A stretch of 64,000 nucleotides of DNA from Auanema rhodensis (taxonomy: Eukaryota; Nematoda; Chromadorea; Rhabditida; Rhabditidae): NCBI GenBank assembly GCA_964057225.1, contig OZ059894.1:12782131-12846130 (forward strand), given 5' to 3'. This document shows positions 44,178 to 52,434 of the stretch, piece by piece. The notes under the pieces are model-generated. The model did not search any database, was not told the origin of the DNA, and worked only from the letters and a program-made list of their open reading frames with translations. Every line of letters begins with the position of its first letter. Positions within the stretch are counted from its first letter, which is position 1. Made by a program: the position numbers and the translations under genes.

Positions 44178-44912
44178 ATGCCTGTTTTACGCTCTCCTAC
44201 TTCAAAGGATTCCAGTCAAAACATGGTGCATGAGGCCGAGGCTTCCGATACCTCTCGGGCCAACGCTTGGATCGCTAGGTGTACTTCGTTTTTGACTAAG
44301 CTTCAAAAACAGGACGGACGAAGAAAATCTTTCATGACTCGTCAAATCAATCTCCAGTCAAACAAAATGACCTGGATGATTGAACTTCGTGAAAAAGAGA
44401 TGCTGGCTATTGACCTTGACATCAACATGATCAACTCCCTCATTGAGGAGTTGAACAATATTACCGAAGATCTTAACTCTGAAGATCAAGAGAGAATCCT
44501 CGCTAACGAGGATACTCTCCGGAGACACATATCCACCCTACGTGGATATACCTCCGCGCTAAGAGACCAAGTCTCTGCAATGCGAGCTCAAGACCCGGAA
44601 GAAGAACAAACTTCTTCTGCGCCGTCTGCCCAGCCCATTGCCAACATTCCGCTCACAACTGAAGTTCAGAGGCCAGACCTCACCCAACCGACTCAAGCTC
44701 AGTTGGGAAACGAACCGCTACCAATAGCGTACAGGGAGTCCTACAGACTGAGACCCACGGTCAAACCTGTAGACATCCCTAAGTTTGACGGAAATGTGAA
44801 GAACTGGCGCAACTTCTGGAGTTTGTTCAACCGACTCATCCACTCGGCTAACATACCGACAATCGAGAAATTTAACTACCTACGTCAATCTCTTGAACGA
44901 AGACTCCTATGA
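44178..44912 (+). CDS. gag: Gag N-terminal part, prematurely ended (244 aa)
   Basis: This is the amino-terminal part of the BEL/Pao structural protein, which would assemble the cytoplasmic particle. Residues 1-35 are polar. Residues about 40-140 are charged, helical and coiled-coil-like. Residues 145-185 are rich in Pro, Gln, Thr and Ser. From about 190 the DUF1759 capsid domain begins, with the recognisable PKFDG and NWRNFW motifs and then FNYLRQSL. The frame stops at 44910-44912 shortly after that motif, in the middle of the domain. The domain resumes in the +1 frame at about 44893, and a short conserved stretch normally found between the two parts appears to be missing, so a small deletion with frameshift is the likely cause. 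The first ATG (44178) lies within U5. The in-frame ATG at 44223, codon 16, has a better context (A at -3, G at +4) and may be the real start. Confidence 0.85.
   Translation: MPVLRSPTSKDSSQNMVHEAEASDTSRANAWIARCTSFLTKLQKQDGRRKSFMTRQINLQSNKMTWMIELREKEMLAIDLDINMINSLIEELNNITEDLNSEDQERILANEDTLRRHISTLRGYTSALRDQVSAMRAQDPEEEQTSSAPSAQPIANIPLTTEVQRPDLTQPTQAQLGNEPLPIAYRESYRLRPTVKPVDIPKFDGNVKNWRNFWSLFNRLIHSANIPTIEKFNYLRQSLERRLL
44224..44231 (+). promoter_or_regulatory. Putative primer binding site (TGGTGCAT), inside gag
   Basis: TGG directly follows the LTR's CA, as a primer binding site should. TGGTGCAT is complementary to the ...ATGCACCA end typical of eukaryotic glycine tRNAs (GCC anticodon type). After these eight bases the match holds only with a gap (GGCCG follows). 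The site lies within the Gag reading frame. The tRNA assignment rests on general knowledge and is tentative. Confidence 0.45.
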
Positions 44913-47900
44913 CGCTGCCGTCTGCTTCCTCCATGATTTGTACGATGACAACGACAACATCCTCCAACACCTAATGTTGGATTTCGTACAAATCCAACCA
45001 CGCTCCACGAGCAACAGAGACCTTCTGTTCATGGCCGACAAGATATCCGGTATCTTTCGCCAAACAGAAACCAATCCACACGAAGCGCTAAACGCTCTTG
45101 CTATTGTACTTCCACACAGCAAGCTACCAGGCAGCATTATTCAAGAGCTCTACAAAACGCTCGACACAAGGCCCAGCATTGGAACACTAGTATCGACACT
45201 TCAAAGATACCTTCGCCAACAAAACAAGGTAAAAATCTTTGCTGCTGATCGATTTGAGAAACCCATCCAACGTCCAAACAGCTTCACAGGCCCAAGGCCC
45301 AACAACGTGTCGACACCTCAGCGCCCACGACCTGAGATGAGAAAAACAGCAGCAAAAACAACAAGCTGCATCTTCTGTCAGAAACCCCACGCTCCCTGGG
45401 ACTGCGACACTCCGAAGACGAAGAAAGAACGTCAGACCATTCTGACTCAAGAAAAACGCTGCCACAACTGTCTACGCAAGTCTCACAACACAGAGAACTG
45501 CCCCAGCAAACGCACATGCTCCAAGTGTGGCGAAAAACACTTGGAAGTCCTCTGCTACGGAAGAAAGAAGACTTCCAAAGTGAATATGTTAAGCAGCACT
45601 CCCATGGAAGATGATTACAACGAGGAAGAACACATCATTCAGTTCGCTACTCAACAACAGGACCAACAGTTTTACAACGCTCTACTCCCGGTAGGGACGA
45701 TCAACATCTTCAAAGGGGATAAGACCATTGCTGTGCCCGCTATACTTGATAGCGGATCAGACACATCCTTCATCGAAGAAGACCTCGCTAAAGAGCTTCA
45801 GCTTACCGTAATCCAAACGAAGCGAGTAAAGATAAAAACCTTCGGAAACACAACCTCTATTGAGAAACTCAATAAAGTGGAAGCAAAGATCATCGGAACC
45901 AAGTCCGAAATCATTGCCAACTTATGGACAAAGAAGATTCTCACAGGACCTATCAACACAGTCAGTTTCCAAAAAGCTACAAAAGCCAAGCCAAGCCTAG
46001 GACAAACTTCCAAGATTACTCCTAGAATCCTCATAGGATCGGACCTTATGTGGCAAGCACTGACTTCCGTAGAGCAATTAAATCCAGACAACATAATCAT
46101 CCACACACAATTTGGAGATTTCATCACCGGTCAAACAACTGACAAAAAGTCAATTAGTGCCTACTCCGTCATCACAGGAGAATCTTCAATACCAATTCAA
46201 AAATGGAACAAAAGTTTCATTGAAGAACACATGGAATTTACCGGCACAGAACAAGAGGAGAGAGAAGCAAGAGACAAATTGATCCTAGATCAATTCAACG
46301 CTTCCATCCAAAAGAAAGAAGATGGCTATTATGTTTCGTTCCCATGGAAAGAAAACGCACACTTACTTCCGGACAACAGAGCACTTGCTCTCAAAAGATT
46401 GACAAGTTTAGCCCTTAAACTATCAAATCAACCACAACTACTTCAACAATACAACAACATTATTGAAGAACAGTTAAACAGCGGCATCATTGAGGAGGCT
46501 ACGGATCCATACCCAAACGCTCATAGGATTCACTACATCGCCCATCAGGCAGTGATAACGCCTCAAAAGGAAACGACTAAGCTTAGAATAGTCTACGATG
46601 CCTCCGGACATTACCAAAACAAGCCAAGCTTGAACGACGTCATTCACCAAGGCCCATTAATCCTTCCTTCTCTCATAGGGATGATACTACGATTCAGATG
46701 CGGACCAATAGCAATGATTGCTGACGTTAAAAAAGCCTTTCTTCAAATCCGACTACACGAATCCGAAAGAGACGCGACACGATTCTTCTGGTTAAATGAC
46801 ATCAATCAACCAATCACACCAGAAAACATAAGGACACTTCGTTTTTGCCGAGTTCCGTTTGGCATCAACGCTTCTCCATTCCTACTCAGCGCAACTATAC
46901 GCTATCATCTGATGCAAAGAAGTCACGAAAACTTTCTTGCCCATCAAATAAAGGAAAACCTCTACGTCGACAACTTACTCTTAGCATGTGATTCGAGCGA
47001 AAAGATATGTCTCTGGTATCAAGACATCAAAGACATATTCGCAGAAATGAATATGACACTCCAAGAGTTCATATCTAACGACGCTACCTTCAACAACAAC
47101 CTCAGTATGGAAGAGAAAAACAGTTCAACAACACCCAAAGTATTGGGACTACCTTGGGACACCAAGACTGATCAATGGATTATCGAGACGAAGATAACAG
47201 AAACAAAACCAACCAAAAGAGGCATAACTCAAGCTATAGCCTCAATCTTCGATCCTATGGGAATGATCTGCCCCAGCCTTCATCCACTCCGTCTGTTTTT
47301 ACAATCACTGTGGACAGAAAACTTCGACTGGGACACAACACTTCCCCATGAGCTACAACAAAAATGGAAAGAATTGTCAGACAATTTTCACATGGTAAAA
47401 GCGATTCCTCGCTCACTACCATCAGACCCAACAAACTCATATCATCTGGTCACTTGCACAGATTCCAGCGGATCAGCGTTAGGATTTTGCGTCTACATCT
47501 TATCAGCATCAACTCGCAAACCCAGGCTCATGTTTGCAAAATCAAAGTTGCACTCCAAGAGTTCATCCATCACAATCCCAAAAGCAGAAATCTCTGCTCT
47601 TACAATAGGAGTATCAAACACTCTGAAAATCGCCAAAGAAATCAGAGGCAACATCAAGATAGAAACTGCTACCTTTCTATCCGACTCTGAGATAGCACTT
47701 GCTTGGATCCGACAGAAACCAGACCAGAAAACAACTGGGGTCTTGGTACAAAACCGCATCAAAGAAATCAACGAATGCGCAGAACAACTGGAAGATATGG
47801 AAATAAAGACCTTCTTTGGTTATATCAACACGAAGGATAATCCAGCCGACATCGCCACAAGAGGTTGTACCACAGCAGAGCTAAGCGACCATTACTGGTG

Positions 47901-50900
47901 GAATCCACAAGCTCAACTCGAACGAGCAATCAATGGTCCATTATTCACTCTTCCACAGAATGAAGTGAATGTTCACATGACAACTACGGATGACGACCCA
48001 AACGAAGAACCATGGATATCAGACTGTTCCTCATGGACACAGGCACAAGAAAAATGGATAGCAACTCATTATCCACTCACTGAAGCTCGTACACCTCAAC
48101 ATTATGAAGAAGCAGAACTAAATCTACTACACCTTCATCAAAGAAACTTGATGGTTCGTCTGACAGCAGCCCAAAGAAACGATCTCCGTCCACTCCTCAG
48201 AGATCACCTCTGGCACAGTAGAGGACGAATGGAAAACGCTGAGCTAGAGCAATCAGCTAAGCTTCCTATCATCATCCTTCCCAAAACACCAACCGCACGA
48301 CTCCTCATAGAGCACTTTCATGAAAAATTTCACAAAAGTACTGCTCATACCATGGCGGAAGTACGACAAAAATACTGGATTCCTCAACTACGTTCCCAGA
48401 CACAAGCAGTCATAAGAAAGTGCGCAAATTGTCAAAGGCTTAACAACCGGCCATTTACGTACCCTCCATCAGGAAACGTACCATCCAGACGACTCCAACG
48501 AAGCCAACCCTTCAAACACGTAGGTCTCGACTACTTCGGACCCATCACAGTCAAAGACGGAAATACGAAAGTCTGGAGCTGCATCTACACCTGCACGGTG
48601 ACAAGACTCATCCATCTTGAGGTGATTCACAACCTCACAACTACCGCATTTCTCAACTGTTTACGGAAAATCTGGGCACGACGTGGATGCCCATCGAGCA
48701 TAACCTGCGACAACGCAAGCACCTTTGAGCTTGGTCAAAAGGTTGCAAACAAACTCTTCACTACAACAGACAGCGGAAATCAATACAAAATTCGCTGGCA
48801 CAACATCACCCCCTATGCCCCATGGCAAGGCGGTTTTTACGAAAGACTTATTAGGTCCGTGAAGGAAGCTCTTTACAAAACACTCCACAGTACTCCAACT
48901 ACTGAAGAGCTCACAATAACCCTTGCAGAGTGTGAAGCTACAATAAACACACGTCCACTCACATACATCGGTACAGATACGAACAAAGATGAGATCATAC
49001 GACCATGCGATTTCATCTATAAAGACATCGACTTGAACATCTCTGTCGAATCAGAAGAAGAAATGGATGAGGATTACATTGACAGCCCAGCGCTACAAAC
49101 TCAAGCTGATACAGAACGAGCCATTCACTCATCAAGGAAACGCACAAACAAGTTCTGGGAACTCTGGACAGACCTATACCTGAAAGAGATCCGCGCTACA
49201 CACCATCACAACATTTCAGTTAAGAAAGCGGGAACAAAGTTAACTCCATCCATTGGTCAAATCGTCCTAATCAACGAGCTTCCTATTCCCCGTCACAAAT
49301 GGAGTACAGGAAAAATAATTCAAGTTCACCCCGACAGATCAGGAAACATCAGAGAAGCAACGCTGATTTCGGAAACAGGTCGAGAAATAAAAAGACCAGT
49401 CAACTTACTGCACCCATTGGAAATCTCAGACAACGAGATCCCAGAAAAACTCAAGGGCAACGCAACACCAGAAGAACAAGTTCATGAAGAAAGAAGAACC
49501 AACTTACGTAACTTACCACGAGTATGGTACGGAGATACAACCAATACACTCCTCACCTTCTTCACAATACTTGCGATTTTCGGACCAATGGCCTCAGCAA
49601 ACCCAACAATTTCATGCAACTCCCACGGAGTTCATATCCAAGGAATCAGTACGGCAAACCAACAAGTGTGCATCCAAAACACATGCTTCAACAGTAGTAA
49701 CAACGGAGACGTCACTCTTCCCACAGCAGAAATATTGACAGACTACCAAGTCAGTTGGACATTTTTTCACAACTCCAGACTTCAACACATGTTCTTAACA
49801 TGCCCAGGAGTCCACTTCTGCTCTACAGTTACCTGCACATTTTGTACAGCAACCCTGCTCAATCCATCGTGCTGGCCTTGGACTTCAATCTTGCTACTGA
49901 CACTCATAGTATATATGATCACAGCCTTATGCTACGGACTACTATACACACCATGGGTTATCGGCAAACCAATTCGTCTGTGGTGCTATATAATCTTCTC
50001 ACTCACACTGACAACTGGACGAAAATTGAAGAAACTCTTCTCAAAAAGAAGGCAATCCGTCATTCCTCTTCTTGCAATAATACTGTTAGAAATAGGAAAC
50101 AGCTCTGCATGTCAAGAATTGAACATGATTTCAACAAAAGAATCGTCATGCACTCAAAACAAATGTCGAATCCGAACATCAGAACGACTTACCATCAGCC
50201 CATACACTCAGGAAGCATGTCTCTCATTTACCAACAACGAGGACAAAATCACTTTCCTACGCATCCAGTGGATCAAAAGCACTTATTCTTGCGAAGTAAA
50301 TTCACTATACTTCACTAGAGAAAGCATCACTCAAGTCCAAGACAGCAAACGTTGCCCACGAACTGGATCCTGCCAAGAAACAAAATGCGCCATGATCAGA
50401 GAAGACACCAAGATCAATGAACTAACTATGGCCAACCAATACCCAGGACAAACATTCTGCACAGAATCTTGTGGAGGCATTGGCTGCGGATGCTTCTATC
50501 CATCATCCGGTTGCCTCTTCTACAGAACGTATATGAAACCCACGGACAAATCCATTTACGAAGTCTTCACTTGCACAGAATGGTCACAATCTACTCAGAT
50601 GCTACTTACCTATCAAAATGGAACAAATATAATCACCAGAAACATCACCTTACACGGCGATTTGATAACTTCTTTGTCTCCATTCAAGATAGCACTTACC
50701 AGCATTACTTCACCCGTCATACCAGCAATGCAATACAAATTCATTCGAAATCTGACGAAAACAGCAGTCTGGAACCAACCAGCAACTCTATCTTGCTCAT
50801 CTAGAGAGAAAGCAATAAAAATGGAATGCCAAGCTACTCCACATTGCGATTGTTCACCAGCCGAAGATACCGTGAATTGTCGATGCAAAGACTACTCTTT

Positions 50901-52401
50901 GAATACATCATTTGAAAATGTGAAAAGTGCCTTACCACTCATCACACCTGCCTACTCCATCGAATCTTCAAATCGCAAAGTTCACATAACTGTCAACCGT
51001 AACATTATGGCCGAACTACACATCACAATTGATGGCAAATTCCAAAGCTCATTCAATTACAGCTCGGAATTTTGCGACATAACAGACTCCATGTTAACAG
51101 GCTGTTACAACTGTCAAAACGGAGCACAGGCTAAAATTATATGTTCCTCATCAACAAATACTCTCGCGGCAACAACTTGCGAAGGTACAGCATTCATGCT
51201 ACACTGCAGCCCTGAAGGAACAATGAACACTATTCGACTTCCAATGACAACAGCTTCACCTCGAACACAGTGTTCATACACTTGCGGAAAACAAACGAAG
51301 TCATTTTTGCTCACCGGAATATTATATTACGTGAATAATATGGAAGATCTCAACAAACACTACGTCGATGGCAATCACTCCTCCATTCATGAGTCAGTTA
51401 TATCTTTCCCATGGCCTGATATCACTCATTTCTACGACATTTACCTTAACTGGTACAGAGAACTTCTATTTTGTCTCATACTGATATTATCCGCATTGGC
51501 CATTTCGTATTACATCATAACGACATACTCCATCGCCATCGCGAGCAACACACTTTTCTTCGCTATCAGAATTATTAAAACCACGCTCCGCCTGCCCATC
51601 ATTACGCTTCGTTTCCTCAGGCGCCTCCTCTTCCTCATCACTCAACGGAAGACCCACGTCGCTATCATACTCTTATTCCTAATCATGTCAACTCACGCCA
51701 ACACTATTCGCGATACTCTTGCTTCCTCAGCCGAGAGAAAACAATCATATTTACGTCTGTCCTTAGACAAAAGAAATGATTACTACAAGGGCCTATTGCA
51801 ATCCATGGATCTATCTCTGAAAACTTTATTCCAACTTGAAGCGATTACGAATACTCCTGCTAGAGACATCCAACTTGCCGCTACTGATATTCTCTGTTAT
51901 TTCATCAAAATAAAGGACTTTATCAACACAGCCAGGACCTATAATGTATTCGAAAAGGAGCTTACTGATCTACAACTATTTGGTAACGAGAAACGACTCA
52001 CCGAATTGGTGGAAAGAATTCATAAGGACCACTTGGACGACGTAAAATTGGACATGCCCTACGATCCTTTGAGGGCCCCATCAAGAAAGAGAAGCTGTGA
52101 AACATCGCCTCCACGCAAATCCAACATCATTGTAGTGGAAGCGCAACCAGAACTCAAGCTTCTGGTAAATGAGATGAAGGATCTCCGCAAGGACATCCAA
52201 CAACTCACAGCACCATTGAACCTCATCATTGAGGAACTTCGCTGCATCAAAAACCTCTTCCAGAAGAGGTCTTTACCTGATATCTGCACACAAGGGACTC
52301 AAACTCCCTCAAAGCCAAAGCTGAAGAAGACAGAAGCCACACCACCAAACAAGCCATCGACGAGCAAGGAATCTCTGCCTTCCTACGTCGACCTTTTCTG
52401 A
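44893..52401 (+). CDS. pol-env: Gag(C-terminal)-Pol-Env polyprotein, single 2502-codon frame
   Basis: One uninterrupted frame carries most of the element. In order: the rest of the Gag capsid domain (1-120), three zinc knuckles (159-221), aspartic protease (D286-S-G), reverse transcriptase (D611 and Y691-V-D-N), RNase H (D857, E899, D931, D986), integrase (H1147, H1152, C1177, C1180; D1213, D1273, E1317), a DUF5641-like tail (about 1413-1512), a Cys-rich membrane module (1553-1739), a phlebovirus Gc-like ectodomain (1740-2190), membrane anchors, and an unrecognised tail (2270-2502). Codon 1 is TTG; the frame is open back to 44800 and the first ATG is codon 28 (44974). It therefore has no credible start of its own and should be read as the continuation of Gag in the +1 frame. 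Pol and Env are joined without a stop, so Env must come from cleavage or from a spliced or internally started product. I could not settle which. Confidence 0.93.
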   Translation: MNEDSYDAAVCFLHDLYDDNDNILQHLMLDFVQIQPRSTSNRDLLFMADKISGIFRQTETNPHEALNALAIVLPHSKLPGSIIQELYKTLDTRPSIGTLVSTLQRYLRQQNKVKIFAADRFEKPIQRPNSFTGPRPNNVSTPQRPRPEMRKTAAKTTSCIFCQKPHAPWDCDTPKTKKERQTILTQEKRCHNCLRKSHNTENCPSKRTCSKCGEKHLEVLCYGRKKTSKVNMLSSTPMEDDYNEEEHIIQFATQQQDQQFYNALLPVGTINIFKGDKTIAVPAILDSGSDTSFIEEDLAKELQLTVIQTKRVKIKTFGNTTSIEKLNKVEAKIIGTKSEIIANLWTKKILTGPINTVSFQKATKAKPSLGQTSKITPRILIGSDLMWQALTSVEQLNPDNIIIHTQFGDFITGQTTDKKSISAYSVITGESSIPIQKWNKSFIEEHMEFTGTEQEEREARDKLILDQFNASIQKKEDGYYVSFPWKENAHLLPDNRALALKRLTSLALKLSNQPQLLQQYNNIIEEQLNSGIIEEATDPYPNAHRIHYIAHQAVITPQKETTKLRIVYDASGHYQNKPSLNDVIHQGPLILPSLIGMILRFRCGPIAMIADVKKAFLQIRLHESERDATRFFWLNDINQPITPENIRTLRFCRVPFGINASPFLLSATIRYHLMQRSHENFLAHQIKENLYVDNLLLACDSSEKICLWYQDIKDIFAEMNMTLQEFISNDATFNNNLSMEEKNSSTTPKVLGLPWDTKTDQWIIETKITETKPTKRGITQAIASIFDPMGMICPSLHPLRLFLQSLWTENFDWDTTLPHELQQKWKELSDNFHMVKAIPRSLPSDPTNSYHLVTCTDSSGSALGFCVYILSASTRKPRLMFAKSKLHSKSSSITIPKAEISALTIGVSNTLKIAKEIRGNIKIETATFLSDSEIALAWIRQKPDQKTTGVLVQNRIKEINECAEQLEDMEIKTFFGYINTKDNPADIATRGCTTAELSDHYWWNPQAQLERAINGPLFTLPQNEVNVHMTTTDDDPNEEPWISDCSSWTQAQEKWIATHYPLTEARTPQHYEEAELNLLHLHQRNLMVRLTAAQRNDLRPLLRDHLWHSRGRMENAELEQSAKLPIIILPKTPTARLLIEHFHEKFHKSTAHTMAEVRQKYWIPQLRSQTQAVIRKCANCQRLNNRPFTYPPSGNVPSRRLQRSQPFKHVGLDYFGPITVKDGNTKVWSCIYTCTVTRLIHLEVIHNLTTTAFLNCLRKIWARRGCPSSITCDNASTFELGQKVANKLFTTTDSGNQYKIRWHNITPYAPWQGGFYERLIRSVKEALYKTLHSTPTTEELTITLAECEATINTRPLTYIGTDTNKDEIIRPCDFIYKDIDLNISVESEEEMDEDYIDSPALQTQADTERAIHSSRKRTNKFWELWTDLYLKEIRATHHHNISVKKAGTKLTPSIGQIVLINELPIPRHKWSTGKIIQVHPDRSGNIREATLISETGREIKRPVNLLHPLEISDNEIPEKLKGNATPEEQVHEERRTNLRNLPRVWYGDTTNTLLTFFTILAIFGPMASANPTISCNSHGVHIQGISTANQQVCIQNTCFNSSNNGDVTLPTAEILTDYQVSWTFFHNSRLQHMFLTCPGVHFCSTVTCTFCTATLLNPSCWPWTSILLLTLIVYMITALCYGLLYTPWVIGKPIRLWCYIIFSLTLTTGRKLKKLFSKRRQSVIPLLAIILLEIGNSSACQELNMISTKESSCTQNKCRIRTSERLTISPYTQEACLSFTNNEDKITFLRIQWIKSTYSCEVNSLYFTRESITQVQDSKRCPRTGSCQETKCAMIREDTKINELTMANQYPGQTFCTESCGGIGCGCFYPSSGCLFYRTYMKPTDKSIYEVFTCTEWSQSTQMLLTYQNGTNIITRNITLHGDLITSLSPFKIALTSITSPVIPAMQYKFIRNLTKTAVWNQPATLSCSSREKAIKMECQATPHCDCSPAEDTVNCRCKDYSLNTSFENVKSALPLITPAYSIESSNRKVHITVNRNIMAELHITIDGKFQSSFNYSSEFCDITDSMLTGCYNCQNGAQAKIICSSSTNTLAATTCEGTAFMLHCSPEGTMNTIRLPMTTASPRTQCSYTCGKQTKSFLLTGILYYVNNMEDLNKHYVDGNHSSIHESVISFPWPDITHFYDIYLNWYRELLFCLILILSALAISYYIITTYSIAIASNTLFFAIRIIKTTLRLPIITLRFLRRLLFLITQRKTHVAIILLFLIMSTHANTIRDTLASSAERKQSYLRLSLDKRNDYYKGLLQSMDLSLKTLFQLEAITNTPARDIQLAATDILCYFIKIKDFINTARTYNVFEKELTDLQLFGNEKRLTELVERIHKDHLDDVKLDMPYDPLRAPSRKRSCETSPPRKSNIIVVEAQPELKLLVNEMKDLRKDIQQLTAPLNLIIEELRCIKNLFQKRSLPDICTQGTQTPSKPKLKKTEATPPNKPSTSKESLPSYVDLF
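45367..45555 (+). other. Three zinc knuckles (nucleocapsid region)
   Basis: Three Cys-His boxes are visible: C159/C162/H166/C171 (CX2CX3HX4C), C190/C193/H198/C203 (CX2CX4HX4C) and C209/C212/H216/C221 (CX2CX3HX4C). Basic residues surround them. They would bind the genomic RNA. Multiple knuckles just upstream of the protease are usual in BEL/Pao elements. Confidence 0.9.
45682..46131 (+). other. Retroviral-type aspartic protease (DUF1758-like)
   Basis: Residues about 264-412 hold the active-site motif L-D-S-G-S-D-T-S-F with D286 as catalytic aspartate, and a downstream ILIGSD motif typical of the BEL protease. It would act as a dimer to process the polyprotein. No break is seen in it. Confidence 0.85.
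46525..47085 (+). other. Reverse transcriptase core (YVDN variant)
   Basis: The landmarks are L-R-I-V-Y-D-A-S at about 564-571, motif A with catalytic D611 in A-D-V-K-K-A-F, motif B P-F-G-I-N-A-S-P-F, and motif C Y691-V-D693-N694. The last residue of motif C is Asn where most reverse transcriptases have Asp. The surrounding sequence is otherwise intact, so this may be a lineage feature of some BEL/Pao elements. An A17-like linker region (I-F-D-P-M-G) follows before RNase H. Confidence 0.9.
47440..47872 (+). other. RNase H domain
   Basis: Four acidic active-site residues are in place: D857 (T-D-S-S-G), E899 (P-K-A-E), D931 (L-S-D-S-E) and D986 (N-P-A-D-I-A-T-R-G). The N-P-A-D motif is characteristic of BEL/Pao elements. 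It would remove the RNA strand during cDNA synthesis. Confidence 0.88.
48250..49428 (+). other. Integrase with zinc-binding N-terminus, DDE core and DUF5641-like tail
   Basis: The HHCC zinc site is H1147, H1152, C1177 and C1180. The catalytic triad is D1213 (G-L-D-Y-F-G), D1273 (T-C-D-N) and E1317 (G-G-F-Y-E-R). Residues about 1413-1512 resemble the DUF5641 domain that follows the integrase core in this group (F-W-E-L-W, G-Q-I-V-L-I, W-S-T-G-K-I). All key residues are present, which fits the clean, recent insertion seen here. Confidence 0.9.
49549..50109 (+). other. Cys-rich membrane module between Pol and the Gc-like domain
   Basis: A hydrophobic stretch at about 1553-1569 ends in an A-S-A-type signal-peptidase-like site. 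A short Cys-rich luminal-looking part follows (one sequon at N1600). Then come hydrophobic segments at about 1666-1685 and 1697-1708 and a basic loop (G-R-K-L-K-K). A further signal-like segment at 1723-1739 leads into the Gc-like ectodomain. It sits where Gn lies relative to Gc in phleboviruses, but I see no motif proving it is Gn. I do not recognise it with confidence. Confidence 0.55.
50110..51522 (+). other. env: Envelope glycoprotein, phlebovirus Gc-like class II fusion domain
   Basis: A 450-residue Cys-rich ectodomain (C1740 to about 2190) is followed by a membrane anchor at about 2191-2210. It begins right after a signal-like segment (1723-1739). The diagnostic part is the Cys cluster C1860, C1865, C1867 and C1874 around G-C-G-C-F and G-C-L-F, followed by Y-E-V-F and a W at the end of a C-T-E-W motif. 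This is the fusion-loop layout of Phlebovirus G2/Gc proteins. Seven N-glycosylation sequons are present (N1736, N1909, N1917, N1953, N2004, N2055, N2161). Envelope genes of this origin are known in the nematode Cer7 group of BEL elements. No stop or frameshift interrupts it. Whether it is made as a functional protein is not shown by sequence. Confidence 0.8.
51700..52398 (+). other. Unrecognised C-terminal domain after the envelope anchors
   Basis: After a last hydrophobic, signal-like segment (about 2254-2269) the polyprotein continues for 233 residues (2270-2502). These are mostly charged and helical, with only a few cysteines and no sequon. A basic R-K-R cluster near 2398-2400 and P-P-R-K nearby could be a nuclear localisation signal. 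Residues about 2420-2459 have coiled-coil-like heptads, and the end is rich in Lys, Pro, Ser and Thr. The low cysteine count suggests a cytosolic or nuclear protein rather than a secreted one. I cannot assign a family. It could be an accessory protein or a long cytoplasmic tail. Confidence 0.6.
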
Positions 52402-52404
52402 ACA

Positions 52405-52419
52405 ATGCTATTATAGCAT
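52405..52419. repeat. Perfect inverted repeat after the stop codon
   Basis: ATGCTAT-T-ATAGCAT forms two perfect 7-bp arms around one base, starting three bases after the TGA stop at 52399-52401 and ending just before the G-rich tract at the 3' LTR. A hairpin with a one-base loop is sterically poor in RNA, so a binding site or cruciform-like DNA is as likely. No function is assigned. Confidence 0.7.
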
Positions 52420-52423
52420 ATTC

Positions 52424-52434
52424 GGCGGCGGGAG
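52424..52434 (+). promoter_or_regulatory. Polypurine tract region before the 3' LTR
   Basis: GGCGGCGGGAG abuts the TG of the 3' LTR. Only the last five bases are pure purine, so this is a weak, C-interrupted version of the plus-strand primer site. Its position right at the LTR border supports the role. Confidence 0.6.

Larger units (their letters stand above)
43365..44223 (+). repeat. 5' LTR (859 bp)
   Basis: It matches 52435-53293 base for base except at 43664 (C here, T in the 3' copy). It begins TGTGCG and ends AACA. It holds the TATA box at 43948 and the AATAAA at 44113, so U3 runs to about 43975, R to about 44135 and U5 to 44223. The last 46 bp are also Gag coding sequence if translation starts at 44178. 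Short open frames inside it, up to 136 codons, look like chance. Confidence 0.97.

Noticed and set aside
44893..44895. TTG at 44893 as a genuine start codon for Pol
   Set aside because: TTG starts are not expected in a eukaryotic transcript, the frame is already open from 44800, and the sequence there is the middle of the Gag domain.
44880..44912. Programmed +1 frameshift as the normal Gag-Pol mechanism
   Set aside because: Not excluded, but conserved capsid residues seem absent at the joint and the shift would fall inside one domain, so a deletion is the simpler reading.
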